A stretch of DNA of 44,827 nucleotides from a virus. The position numbers and the translations under genes are program-made. The DNA is taken from IMG/VR virus record IMGVR_UViG_3300047157_000151, positions 1-44,827 of that record; one strand, given 5' to 3'. The stretch's first letter is position 1; the number at the start of each line of letters is the position of its first letter. Of this stretch, positions 31,078-40,155 are shown piece by piece. The notes beneath the pieces were generated by a model. The model ran no database searches, was not told where the DNA came from, and saw nothing but the letters and a program-made list of their open reading frames with translations.

Positions 31078-31410
31078 TTAGTCTTGTTCTAGCGTCATTT
31101 TCTCCCTTGCTTTTTGGTCAACGGCCCACCAAACAAGCAAATTTTTAAAAGTGCCTTCATCGCTGACATTACGCTGCCCCGTTAAAATCACTTATTAAAA
31201 ATGGAATTGAAAACCCTTGTATCCTCGACTTAAATCGTAAAGCATATCCCAGATTTCTTTTTTGTGCTTATCGTAAAAAGCGATTGTTTCAGTGTAATAG
31301 GTCAAGCCCGATACACCACCACTACAACCATGAGTTGCAATGTCTTTGATTAAAAAACGCTCTTCTTTTTGACCTTTAAAAAGATCAGTTGTTATTGTTT
31401 CATTAAACAT
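31078..31410 (-). CDS. Conserved small phage protein, frameshifted C-terminus
   Basis: Minus strand from ATG 31410: MFNETITTDLFKGQKEERFL, then DIATHGCSGGVSGLTYYTET and IAFYDKHKKEIWDMLYDLSR. As given it stops at 31195. Shifts near 31210 and 31175 restore ISDFNGA and then NVSDEGTFKNLLVWWAVDQK, ending TLEQD at 31078. The HGCSGGVSG...FKNLLVW combination marks a small conserved family common in marine phages, function unknown. Family length of about 110 residues fits the corrected form. Confidence 0.7.
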
Positions 31411-31440
31411 ATTTATTGTCCTTTATATTTGTTTAATATC

Positions 31441-31475
31441 CTTGATTATTATTTTAAATTAGTTTAATAATCAAG
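31441..31475. promoter_or_regulatory. Symmetric bidirectional promoter palindrome
   Basis: CTTGATTATTA (31441-31451) and TAATAATCAAG (31465-31475) are perfect inverted repeats around 13 bases. On each strand this gives TTGATT, exactly 17 bp, TAATAA: a complete sigma70-like promoter in both directions on the same DNA. The rightward one serves the packaging/structural block, the leftward one the gene at 31410. Confidence 0.6.
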
Positions 31476-31509
31476 TTATATTTTAAAAAATTTTTTAAAA
31501 ATTTTTTTA

Positions 31510-32570
31510 TGAATTTGAATAATATAGATATAAGTAAGCTACCTGCAGACGTACGTAAAGACATTTAAACAACTGCAAGTATGCATGCTGAAAAAAAGAT
31601 ACAGAATAAAGCTAAAGATGACTTTCTTGTCTTTTGTCAAATGTGTGTGGCCCGATTTTGTAGAAGGCTCCCACCACAGACACATTGCAAAAAAATTTAA
31701 TAAACTTGCAACAGGTGAAATAATCGATTAATAGTAACATGCCACCAAGGCATACAAATCAGAATTTGCATCTTTCTTTTACCAGCGTGGATGGTGGGCC
31801 GTGATCCAAAGTTAAAGATCATTCAAGCAACGCACACAGGAGAACTAGCCGTAAGGTTTGGTCGTAAAGCTAAAAACTTAATTGATAGTGAAGATTATAG
31901 AAAAATTTTTAAAACAACTTTACAAGAAGACTCCAAAGCCGCTGGTAGGTGGGAAACAGCACAAGGTGGTGAATATTTTGCAGCTGGTGTTGGCGGTGCA
32001 ATCACCGGACGGGGTGCTGACCTTATTAATCATTGATGATCCACACTCGGAGCAAGATGCAATGAGTCCAACAGCATTAGAGTCTGCTTATGAATGGTAT
32101 ACATCAGGACCACGACAACGTTTACAACCTGGTGGTAAAATTATTTTAGTTATGACAAGATGGTCTAACAAAGATTTAACAGGAAAATTATTAGCGAATC
32201 AAAAAGAAGCGAAAGCTGATCAGTGGCACGTGGTCGAGTTTCCAGCAATCATGGACCACGGATCAAAGAAAGCTAAACCTGTGTGGCCTGAGTATTGGAA
32301 GCTAGATGAGTTAGAGAAAGTCCAAGCAACACTGCCCACGGGCAAATGGAACGCACAGTGGATGCAAAACCAACAGTGAAGAAGGTGCAATTCTAAAACG
32401 TGAATGGTGGAGACGTGGAAGCAGATTGGATACCACCTACATCACGTCATACAATCTTATGATACAGCATTTTTAAAAAAAGAAACAGCTGACTATTCTG
32501 CTATTACTACTTGGGGTGTATTTTATCCTGATGAAGACTCAGGTGCTAATTTAATGCTACTTGATGAAGG
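31510..32570 (+). CDS. terL: Terminase large subunit, frameshifted and lacking its C-terminal nuclease half
   Basis: ATG 31510 reads MNLNNIDISKLPADVRKDI. Frame-corrected pieces give WPDFVEGSHHRHIAKKFNKL, PPRHTKSEF (Walker A-like loop, 31741-31767), ATHTGELAVRFGRKAKNLI, Walker B LLIIDDPHSEQDAMS near 32030, coupling motif MTRWSNKDLTG near 32155, WNAQWMQNP, and the first nuclease Asp in IQSYDTAF near 32456. The ATPase motor that packages DNA is recognisable. The sequence leaves the family after GANLMLLD (about 32570), where the remaining nuclease Asp residues should follow, and joins portal sequence. Shifts lie near 31570, 31600, 31635, 31735, 32020, 32375 and 32430. Confidence 0.85.
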
Positions 32571-34896
32571 ACCTGTAGAAGTTATCCCAGAAGAAGATGG
32601 TGGCAACATTAGACTTTGAACCAGGTGCAATCAATGTACCAGGAACAGAATCACACTTTGATAACTTAGCAGATATTTTACCAGAAGATATTTTAGAACC
32701 AATTGGAAACGAAATGGTTCAAAACTACATGGACTACAAATCTTCTAGAAAAGAATGGGAACAATCTTACACACAAGGATTAGATCTTTTAGGATTTAAA
32801 TACGAAAACAGAACAGAACCTTTTCAAGGAGCTTCAGGTGCAACACACCCAGTCTTGCAGAAGCAGTTACACAGTTTCAAGCTCAAGCTTACAAAGAATT
32901 ATTACCTGCAGTGATGGACCTGTTAGAACACAAGTTATAGGAATTAAAAATCCACAAACAGAACAACAAGCACAACGTGTTAAAGATTACATGAATTATT
33001 TAATCATGGATCAAATGAAAGAATATGAATCTGAATTTGATTCTATGTTATTTCATTTACCACTAGCAGGATCTACATTTAAAAAAGTTTACTACGACGT
33101 ACCACTTGGGAGAGAGTGGTATCGAAGTTTGTACCAGCGGATGAATTAATTGTTCCGTATACAGCTACCTCATTAGACGATGCGGAAGCAGTTATTCATA
33201 CCGTGAAAATTTCAGAAAACGAATTAAGAAAACAACAAGTCAATGGTTTCTATTCTGATGTAGATTAGGTCCTCCAGGTACAGATACTAATGGAGAGTTA
33301 TCTAAAAAAGAACGTGAATTAGAAGGAACTAAAAAAACAGGTAAGAACGAACCTGTTTATACTTTGTTAGAGTGTCATGTTAATTTAGACTTAGAAGGTT
33401 TTGAAGATGTTGGATGCAGATGGTGAACCAACAGGAATAAAATTACCTTACATCGTTACAGTCGAAGAAGGTAGTAGGAAAGTTTTGTCTATTAGACGAA
33501 ACTATGCGCCCGATGATCTAAAGAAAAATAAAATCCAATATTTTGTCCACTTCAAATTTCTGCCAGGACTAGGATTTTATGGCTTTGGACTCATTCACAT
33601 GATTGGCGGATTGAGTCAGAACGGCAACGGCGGCTCTCCGTCAATTATTAGATGCAGGAACATTATCAAACCTACCAGCAGGATTTAAACAAAGAGGTGT
33701 TAGAGTTAGAGATGAAGCATCACCAATACAACCAGGTGAATTTAAAGATGTAGATGCACCAGGTGGTAATTTAAGAGATGCATTCTTTCCATTACCATAC
33801 AAAGAACCATCTCAACATTATTACAATTAATGGGTGTTGTAGTACAAGCTGGTCAAAGATTCGCGGCTATTGCTGATATGCAAGTGGGTGATGGAAACCA
33901 AGGCGCTGCAGTTGGAACTACAGTTGCACTTCTTGAACGTGGTTCACGTGTTATGTCTGCTATTCATAAAAGATGTTACGCAGCAATGAAAAATGAATTT
34001 AAATTATTATCTAAAATTAGTTTCACAATACTTACCACCAGAATATCCTTACGATGTTGTAGGTGGTGCAAGAAATATTAAACAAGCTGACTTTGATGAT
34101 AGAGTAGATGTTATTACCAGTTGCAGATCCTAATATATTTTCAATGTCTCAAAGAATTACTTTAGCTCAAACACAATTACAATTGCAACATCAAATCCAC
34201 AATTACATAACATGTATCAAATATACAGAAACATGTATAATGCGATTGGTGTAAAAGATGTTGATGCAGTTTTACCACCACCTGCACCAATGCACCGATG
34301 GATCCAAGTTTAGAACACATAAATGCTTTGGGTGGAAAACCTTTTCAAGCTTTTCCTGGTCAAGATCACAGAGCACACATCACAGCTCACTTAAATTTTA
34401 TGTCAACTAACATGGTTAGAAATAATCCTGCTGTTATGGCTGCAATACAAAAAAATATTTAGAACACATTCAATTATGGCTCAAGAACAAGTTCAATTAG
34501 AGTTTAGAGAGCAAAACAATGCAGATGCAACAGATGCAACAGATGGCTGCAATGAATCCACAGATGCAACAACAGTTACAAATGTTAACAAATCAATTGA
34601 AGCAAGAAAAGCTGTGTTGATTGCTGAAATGACTGAAGAATTTATGAAAGAAGAGAATAAAATTACTTCACAATTTGATTCAGACCCACTATTAAAACTA
34701 AAATCACGTGAAGTTGACCTAAGAGCAATGGAAAATGAACGAAAAAAAGAAGCTGATGAAACAAAAGCAAGATTTTGATAGAGCAAAATTGATGCAAGCA
34801 AGAGAATTAGCTGAAGATAAGATGGATCAGAACGAAGAATTAGCAGAATTACGAGCTGGAGTTAGTCTTGCAAAATCTGGTGTAAAAAATGTCTAA
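32571..34896 (+). CDS. Portal protein, N-terminus missing at the junction, frameshifted
   Basis: Starts abruptly within acidic EGPVEVIPEEDGG, then LDFEPGAINVPGTESHFDNL, SSRKEWEQSYTQGLDLLGFK, TEPFQGASGATHPVL, MLFHLPLAGSTFKKVYYDVP, HFKFLPGLGFYGFGLIHMIG, GNQGAAVGTTVALLERGSRV, a helix after FQAFPGQDHRAHITAHLNFM, and a Gln/Met-rich coiled C-terminus ending KSGVKNV (TAA 34894-34896). This order fits podovirus-type portals, which form the dodecameric DNA gate. No start codon or ribosome-binding site exists at the junction. At least eight single-base shifts are needed. About 50 N-terminal residues seem lost. Confidence 0.82.
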
Positions 34897-34936
34897 GTTG
34901 CTAATAATGGTATAAAGTTAACAAAAGGTAAAAATT

Positions 34937-35115
34937 ATGATGAACTATAAAAAAGCAAAACAAATGGCAGTTCCAAGTCAGAATGTAGAATAGATCCAAG
35001 ATCTAAGACTACTGCTGATGGTGCTTTCAACTATATTCCTACAGGAGACAAGGAAAAAGTTAGAGGAACTAAAAGAATGTTAGCTGAAAAGAAAAAAACA
35101 GCTACTTGGTACTAA
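34937..35115 (+). CDS. Small basic protein, one frameshift
   Basis: ATGATG at 34937: MMNYKKAKQMAVPSQ. A shift near 34985 continues VEIDPRSKTTADGAFNYIPT, GDKEKVRGTKRMLAEKKKTA, TWY, TAA 35113-35115. About 59 residues. This Lys-rich, RSKTTADGAF...VRGTKRML type occurs between portal and scaffold in related marine phages and is probably a minor virion or assembly protein. Confidence 0.6.
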
Positions 35116-35116
35116 T

Positions 35117-35504
35117 ATGTGGTTTTCGGCAATTAAATTAGCCGTTTCTGCTGGTAGTAAAATTTATGCTAACAAGCAGAAGACTAAAATGGCAATGTCA
35201 GACGCACAATTAATGCATGCGTCTCGTATGGCCGAAGGAAAAGAAGCTTACCAAGGAAAACTTTTAGAAGCCAGACAATCGGACTGGAAGGACGAGGCAG
35301 TTTTGATAATTTTAAGTTTGCCCGTGGTAATTTTGGCCTGGGCAGTCGTATCGGACGATCCAACAGCGATGGACAAGGTAAAATTGTTCTTTCGACATGT
35401 TCTCGCAGCTCCCGTCATGGTTCACAAATTTATGGATCCTTGTCGTGGCGAGCATTTATGGTATAAAGGGTACACAAATTTTTAAAAACGGAGGAAAAAA
35501 ATAA
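35117..35504 (+). CDS. Membrane protein between portal and scaffold genes, one frameshift
   Basis: MWFSAIKLAVSAGSKIYANK, a helical soluble part (DAQLMHASRMAEGKEAYQGK), then a membrane segment (EAVLIILSLPVVILAWAVV). A shift near 35391 restores FDMFSQLPSWFTNLWILVVA, a second hydrophobic segment, and IYGIKGTQIFKNGGKK with TAA at 35502-35504. About 128 residues, two membrane helices: could be a holin-like or virion membrane protein. The uncorrected reading ends 35485. Confidence 0.6.
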
Positions 35505-35542
35505 TATTATAGGAAAAGATCGTAAACTTAGAGATCCAAAAG

Positions 35543-35666
35543 ATGCCTAAAAAAATGGGTGGTTCATTAAAATCTGTCCCTGCTGGAGTAACAAAGGTTT
35601 AAAAAAATTACCTACTGAAGTTAGAAACAAAATGGGATATTCATGAAAAAAGGTGAAATAGTTTAG
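35543..35666 (+). CDS. Small Lys-rich protein, copy A of a duplicated gene, frameshifted
   Basis: MPKKMGGSLKSVPAG, then in shifted frames NKGLKKLPTEVRNKMGY and MKKGEIV ending TAG 35664-35666. Its DNA repeats about 200 bases downstream as copy B with scattered extra bases. About 40 residues, very basic. Extra trinucleotide-like insertions (att, gt, ctg, at) relative to copy B could be errors. Function unknown. Confidence 0.4.
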
Positions 35667-35848
35667 AACTAAGCAAAAAACAATTCAAAAGCAAATCAAG
35701 CTGGACAAAAAGCAATATAATAAAAAAGGTATGAAGTGTTGCTAAAAAAATGGGTGGTTCAAAATCTGTCCCTGCTGGAAACAAAGGTTTAAAAAAATTA
35801 CCTAAAGTTAGAAACAAAATGGGCTTCATGAAAAAAGGAGAAAAATAA
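35667..35848 (+). CDS. Small Lys-rich protein, copy B of a duplicated gene, frameshifted
   Basis: Frame pieces KTIQKQIKLDKKQYNKKGMK, then (shift near 35738) KKMGGSKSVPAGNKGLKKLP, KVRNKMGFMKKGEK, TAA at 35846-35848. The second half repeats copy A. Start codon not clear. The stop overlaps the ATG of the next gene. Probably a basic virion-associated protein; inferred only from composition and position. Confidence 0.4.
35745..35840 (+). repeat. Second copy of a ~95-bp direct repeat (first copy 35546-35652)
   Basis: Blocks AAAAAAATGGGTGGTTC, AAAATCTGTCCCTGCTGGA, AACAAAGGTTTAAAAAAAT and AGTTAGAAACAAAATGGG occur in the same order in both copies, differing by small insertions in copy A. Spacing is about 199 bp start to start. 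Confidence 0.8.
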
Positions 35849-36012
35849 TGGCAAATAATTTATACAATAATCAAGTTACACCTAAAGGATACAAAAGAGG
35901 TGGCGGTGTAAAGAAACCTGGTAAAGTCAGATCTTTAATTGGAAAAATTAGAAAAAAAATTGCACCAACTTTTGGCGAACAATTTGGTAAAGCAAAAAAA
36001 TCTGGAAATTAA
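35848..36012 (+). CDS. Small basic protein, 54 aa
   Basis: ATG 35848 (TAATG overlap): MANNLYNNQVTPKGYKRGGG, VKKPGKVRSLIGKIRKKIAP, TFGEQFGKAKKSGN, TAA 36010-36012. Strongly basic (Lys/Arg/Gly), possibly DNA- or head-associated. AAAGGAG lies before the start. Another frame at 35939-36196 on this strand is an artefact of the next gene's composition. Confidence 0.6.
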   Translation: MANNLYNNQVTPKGYKRGGGVKKPGKVRSLIGKIRKKIAPTFGEQFGKAKKSGN

Positions 36013-36016
36013 GAAA

Positions 36017-36236
36017 ATGGGTAGCGGAGAAATGGGTAGACATTGGAGCACCGAAGAAAGACGGCAAGTATCAACCATGCGGGAGAAGCAAAGGCTCAAA
36101 GAGGAAATATCCAAAATGCGTCCCACTTGCAAAAGCCACACGGATGTCAAAAGGGCAAAAGGCGAGTGCTGTCAAACGAAAACGAGCAGCAGGTAATCCT
36201 GGCGGTAAACCAACTAACGTAAAAACATTTGCATAA
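36017..36236 (+). CDS. Small Cys-containing basic protein, frameshifted start
   Basis: The conserved frame from about 36033 reads WVDIGAPKKDGKYQPCGRSK, GSKRKYPKCVPLAKATRMSK and GQKASAVKRKRAAGNPGGKP, TNVKTFA, TAA 36234-36236. The YQPCGR...YPKCVPLAKA...KRAAGNPGGKP pattern marks a small basic protein family common in T7-like and marine phages, probably zinc-binding and virion-associated. A shift between ATG 36017 and 36033 is needed. Its G+C content is above that of neighbours. Confidence 0.65.
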
Positions 36237-36239
36237 AAA

Positions 36240-36561
36240 AAAGAAAGCACAAGAAAGACTCATAGACCTAGAGCAGAGAAATAAAAAAAACTTTAGATGC
36301 ACAAAATCTGGAGCAGGTATGACTAATTATAGAACAAAATCTGGAGCTGGAATGACAGCTAAAGGTGTAAGAGCTTACAAGCAAACCCTGGAAGTAAATT
36401 AAAAACAGCCGTGACTGGTAAAGTGAAGCCAGGATCAAAAGCTGCTAATCGACGTAAGTCGTACTGTGCAAGAAGCGCAGGACAATTAAAAATTTCAGCA
36501 AAAACTGCGTAACGATCCTAATTCTCGAATAAGACAGGCACGGAGAAGATGGAAATGTTAA
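36240..36561 (+). CDS. DUF6321-like small basic protein, frameshifted
   Basis: Start unclear near 36240. Frame-corrected content: RCTKSGAGMTNYRTKSGAGM (a tandem KSGAGMT unit), TAKGVRAY, NPGSKLKTAVTGKVKPGSKA, ANRRKSYCARSAGQLK, DPNSRIRQARRRWKC, TAA 36559-36561. The SYCARSAGQ...RRRWKC ending is characteristic of this small phage family of unknown function. Shifts near 36290, 36380 and 36495. Confidence 0.6.
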
Positions 36562-36786
36562 ATGCAATTAGAAACAGTAATAAATAAAACTTTAAGATTC
36601 CTAGATTCAAGAATAGAACAATTGTCAATTTCAGTAACGTCCGGTGGGGTTGACAATATGGAAAATTACAAGTATATAATAGGACAAATCAATGCACTGG
36701 AATCAGTGCGTCAGGAAATCTCTAACCTGCTAAACGATAAGGAGCACAATGAAGGAACAGTCATCGATATTAACACCAAACAATGA
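36562..36786 (+). CDS. Small helical protein, 74 aa
   Basis: MQLETVINKTLRFLDSRIEQ, LSISVTSGGVDNMENYKYII and GQINALESVRQEISNLLNDK. It begins directly after the previous stop and overlaps the GroES-like gene. The pattern (helical hairpin around VTSGGVDNMENYKYIIGQIxAL) recurs just before capsid genes in marine phages. Head-assembly role is inferred from position. Confidence 0.7.
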   Translation: MQLETVINKTLRFLDSRIEQLSISVTSGGVDNMENYKYIIGQINALESVRQEISNLLNDKEHNEGTVIDINTKQ

Positions 36787-37163
36787 TCTTGTTGGTGTAA
36801 AAAAATCAGAGAAAAAAGAAGAGAAAGAACCTAAATTACCAAAACCTACTGGGTTGGAGGATGATAGTTTTACCTTTCAAGATGAAAGAAAAAACTAAAG
36901 GTGGATTAGTATTAGCTGAAACAACTTTAGAGAGGCAACAAGTTGCATCTCAAGTTGGTTTAGTTTTAGCTATGGGTCCACAATGTTATAAGGATAAAGA
37001 GAGATATCCTGAAGGTCCGTGGTGCAAGGTCAATGATTGGGTAATGTTTGCACGTTATGCCGGATCACGGATCAAGATAGATGGTGGGGAAATGCGTCTG
37101 CTAAACGACGATGAAGTGTTAGCAACAATTGATAGTCCAGAGGACATCTTGCATGAGTTTTAA
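36749..37163 (+). CDS. GroES-like co-chaperonin (Cpn10), one frameshift
   Basis: ATG 36749 (behind AAGGAGCACA) reads MKEQSSILTPNNDLVGVKKS and KLPKPTG. Removing one G from GGG at 36851-36853 gives WRMIVLPFKMKEKTKGGLVL, AETTLERQQVASQVGLVLAM, GPWCKVNDWVMFARYAGSRI and LLNDDEVLATI. The WR(M/I)IVLPF opening, mobile loop KEKTKGGLVLA and VNDWVMF...RLLNDDEVLA ending match GroES/Cpn10. Phage co-chaperonins such as T4 gp31 adapt host GroEL for capsid folding; placement right before scaffold and capsid genes fits that job. Confidence 0.85.
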
Positions 37164-37181
37164 TCATAGGAAGGAGTAACT

Positions 37182-38130
37182 ATGCCAGACGAAGAAAAAA
37201 AACAGTGATATAGATACATCAGGACCTGATGCTAAATAGATATTGAAGAAGCAAAAGACGAAGCGAGTTGTATTGAAACGGAAAACACTGAACAAAACAA
37301 GGAACAGATAAATCATTTGAAAATGAAAGAGAAACAAAGTTAGAAGAAAAAAAATCAGACGAAAAATTAGAAGACTACAGTAAAGGTGTACAATCTCGTA
37401 TTGCGAAACTAACTCGTAAGATGAGAGAAGCAGAAAGAAGAGAACAAGCTGCTTTAGATTATGCAAAGGTGTAGAAGAAAAAAGACAGACATTAGAAAAA
37501 AGGTTTGAAAAAACTGATTCTGATTATGTTAAAAAATTTGAGACAAGTATTAGTTCAGGTTTAGAAGCTGCACAAAAAGAATTAGCTGCAGCTATTGAAT
37601 CTGGTGATGCAAAAGCTCAAGTTGAAGCTAATAAAAGAATTGCAAACTCGCTTTTGAGAATGCAAAACTAGAACAAGCTAAAGAAGGTAGAGAAGAACAA
37701 CAGGCTGAGAAACCTGTACAATTATCTCAACCACCCGTTCAAACACAACAAATGGATGAACCAATTAATCCAGATCCTAAAGCTGAAGCATGGGCTTCTA
37801 AAAACTCATGGTTTGGTACTGATAGAGCAATGACTTATACTGCTTTTGAAATACATAAGGATTTAACGGAAAAAGAAGGTTATGATCCTAACTCAAATGA
37901 GTATTATGCAGAAGTTGATAGAAGAATTAAAGTTGACTTTCCGCATAAATTTGGTAATACTGAAATAAGCAAACGACCGCCCTGTTCAGACAGTTGCTTC
38001 TGCTACAAGAAGCGTAAAGCCTGGTCGCAAAACTGTGAGACTCACATCTTCACAGGTAGCAATAGCTAAAAAATTAGGTGTGCCACTCGAAGAGTACGCA
38101 AAACAATTAAAAAACACGGAAGGAGCGTAA
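37182..38130 (+). CDS. Scaffold / head-assembly protein, frameshifted
   Basis: ATG 37182 behind AAGGAG. Acidic N-terminus (MPDEEK... EEAKDEAS), long coiled coil (LEDYSKGVQSRIAKLTRKMR; EAERREQAALDYAK; ISSGLEAAQKELAAAIESGD), a conserved middle EAWASKNSWFGTDRAMTYTA and basic C-terminus (VKPGRKTVRLTSSQVAIAKK; LGVPLEEYAKQL), TAA 38128-38130. Acidic/coiled-coil scaffold with a basic capsid-binding tail is typical. Shifts near 37200, 37240, 37290, 37470, 37650, 37965. Confidence 0.78.
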
Positions 38131-38131
38131 A

Positions 38132-38595
38132 ATGGAAAAAGAAAATAAAAATACTTCTCGTGCGAACCAAACACGGTCAAAGTCTGAAAGACCTAAAGTG
38201 TGGGTTCCACCATCTTCTCTAGATGCACCCCCTGCACCTGATGGATTCAGGTATAGATGGATAAGAGCAGAAGCGTAGGCTTTCAAGATACTAAAAACAT
38301 AACTGGAAGAATTAAGAGAAGGTTATGAATTAGTTAGATCTGAAGAAGTCGAAAATGCATCTGATTATCCAGTCCTCGAAGAGGGCAAATACAAGGGAGT
38401 GATTGGGGTTGGTGGCCTTCTACTTGCGAAGGTACCTGAAGAGATCGCGCAAGCAACGTCAAGAGTATATGTCTAATAGACATAAAGAACGTAGACGAAG
38501 CCGTAAACAACGATCTTATGAAGGAGCAGGATAGTAGAATGCCGATCAATGTTGATAGGCAATCTCGTGTAACCTTCGGTGGTACGAAAAAGTAA
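38132..38595 (+). CDS. Conserved head-region protein, frameshifted
   Basis: ATG 38132: MEKENKNTSRANQTRSKSER, PKVWVPPSSLDAPPAPDGFR, YRWIRAEA; shifts near 38275-38310, 38450 and 38535 give GFQDTKNITGRI, EGYELVRSEEVENASDYPVL, GVIGVGGLLLAKVPEEIA, YMSNRHKERR and MPINVDRQSRVTFGGTKK, TAA 38593-38595. The WVPPS.LDAP..PxGFRYRWIRAE...SRVTFGG layout is widespread just upstream of phage capsid genes; function unknown but virion assembly is likely. Confidence 0.72.
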
Positions 38596-38623
38596 TTTTT
38601 TAAATCACTGAATTTAATAAACC

Positions 38624-38650
38624 GTACTGGAGGCCCTTCGGGGCAGGTAC
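38624..38650 (+). promoter_or_regulatory. UUCG-tetraloop hairpin ahead of the decoration-like gene
   Basis: GCCC (38633-38636), TTCG loop, GGGC (38641-38644), flanked by GTAC (38624-38627) and GTAC (38647-38650), which also pair. AAGGAGAAAC then precedes ATG 38667. A stable leader hairpin may mark an mRNA processing or stability site for the abundant capsid proteins. Confidence 0.6.
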
Positions 38651-38666
38651 ATAAGGAGAAACAACT

Positions 38667-39227
38667 ATGGCAAATAGAAACACACAAGGTTTTGGTTTGA
38701 TTGCTGCAGGAACGCTTGGTTCAACTCCAGCGACTTCTGGTCAAGGCAAATACAAAATCGATGCGGGTTATGCAACTACTATATTTCATGGTGGTGCTGT
38801 TGCTTCTGCTGCTGGTTACATTGTTGAAGGACAAGGAACTGATGCTCCTATCCTAGGCGTACTAAACGGAATATTCTATAACGCGGCTACAACTTTGAAG
38901 CCGACGTTTGCGAATCATTACGTTCAAGTAACACCAGCAAACTCAGAAGATATCGATGCATTTGTATTCGATAACCCACAACAACAATATGTAGTAGCAA
39001 CTGATGCTGCAGTAGCACAAGCTGGATATTTAGAAACGTATGACATGAACACTTCTGCTGGTAGTACAACTACTGGTAAGTCTTCAGCTACTTTAGATAT
39101 CGGCGACACAAGTGCTGATGCAGCTTCATGGAGATTATTAAGATCTGCTGAAGATCCTGAAAACGATGAAAATGCGGCTTTCAGATCTGTAGTAGTAGTT
39201 GCTAATCTAATTGAGCTACAATCGTAA
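38667..39227 (+). CDS. Head decoration-like or minor capsid protein
   Basis: Intact 186 residues: MANRNTQGFGLIAAGTLGST, YKIDAGYATTIFHGGAVASA, GVLNGIFYNAATTLKPTFAN, AFVFDNPQQQYVVATDAAVA and a beta-rich C-terminus. Gly/Ala/Thr-rich with alternating strands, placed 21 bases before the major capsid gene and behind a strong ribosome-binding site. Decoration or accessory capsid role is inferred from position and composition. Confidence 0.75.
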   Translation: MANRNTQGFGLIAAGTLGSTPATSGQGKYKIDAGYATTIFHGGAVASAAGYIVEGQGTDAPILGVLNGIFYNAATTLKPTFANHYVQVTPANSEDIDAFVFDNPQQQYVVATDAAVAQAGYLETYDMNTSAGSTTTGKSSATLDIGDTSADAASWRLLRSAEDPENDENAAFRSVVVVANLIELQS

Positions 39228-39248
39228 AGCTAGAATAGGAGATAAATT

Positions 39249-40155
39249 ATGGCTATATCACGATCACAACTAGTTAAAGAACTAGAGCCAGGTTTGAATG
39301 CACTATTCGGCCTGGAATATAAACGGTATGAAAATCAGCATGCTGAAATTTATAACTGAGGAATCATCTGACAGAGCTTTTGAAGAAGAAGTTATGTTAT
39401 CTGGTTTCGCAAACGCACAAGTAAAAGGTGAAGGTTCTGGAGTTTCATTTGATGAAGCACAAGAAACTTTCACAGCTAGATACACTCACGAGACTGTAGC
39501 TTTAGCGTTCGCAATCACTGAAGAAGCGATTGAGGACAACTTGTATGATAGACTTGCGTCTAGATATACAAAAGCTTTAGCAAGATCTATGAGTAATGCT
39601 AAACAAGTAAAAGCAGTTGAACCATTAATTCAATGGTTTCAATAACTTTCACTTCTGGTGACGGTGTTGCTTTATTTAACTACATCTCACCCAACAGTAG
39701 CTGGAACTTTGCTAAACATTAGCAACTCAGCTGACTTAACGAAACTTCATTAGAGCAATCAATGATTGACATTGCTGCAAATGACTGATGAAAGAGGTTT
39801 AAGAATTGCTGCAAGAGGAGTAAAAATGATTATTCCTTCTGAGCTACAATTCACAGCTGAAAGACTTATGAAGTCTCAAGGTAGAACTGGAACAGCTGAT
39901 AATGATATCAATGCAATCGTATCTATGGGTATGGTTCCTCAAGGTTATAGAGTGAACAACTACTTAACTGATACAGATGCGTTCTATATCTTAACAGACG
40001 TGCCTAATGGTATGAAAATGTTCAACAGAGCACCATTGACAACTGCAATGGAAGGCGACTTCGATACTGGAAACGTAAGATACAAAGCTAGAGAAAGATA
40101 CTCTATTTGGAGTATCTGACCCTAGAGGTATCTTTTGCGTTCACCAGGAGCGTAA
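39249..40155 (+). CDS. Major capsid protein, frameshifted
   Basis: ATG 39249: MAISRSQLVKELEPGLNALF, GLEYKRYENQHAEIY, EESSDRAFEEEVMLSGFANA, ARYTHETVALAFAITEEAIE, DNLYDRLASRYTKALARSMS, SHPTVAGTLLN, IPSELQFTAERLMKSQGRTG, TADNDINAIVSMGMVPQGYR, VNNYLTDTDAFYILTDVPNG and FDTGNVRYKARERYSFGVSD, TAA 40153-40155. About 300 residues of HK97-fold-type capsid sequence. Position after scaffold and decoration genes supports it. Shifts near 39320, 39350, 39645, 39675, 39740-39775 and 40110. Confidence 0.88.

Noticed and set aside
35939-36196. 85-codon plus-strand frame (MEKLEKKLHQLL...)
   Set aside because: It crosses two better-supported small genes; the conserved YQPCGR...KRAAGNPGGKP product is in another frame.
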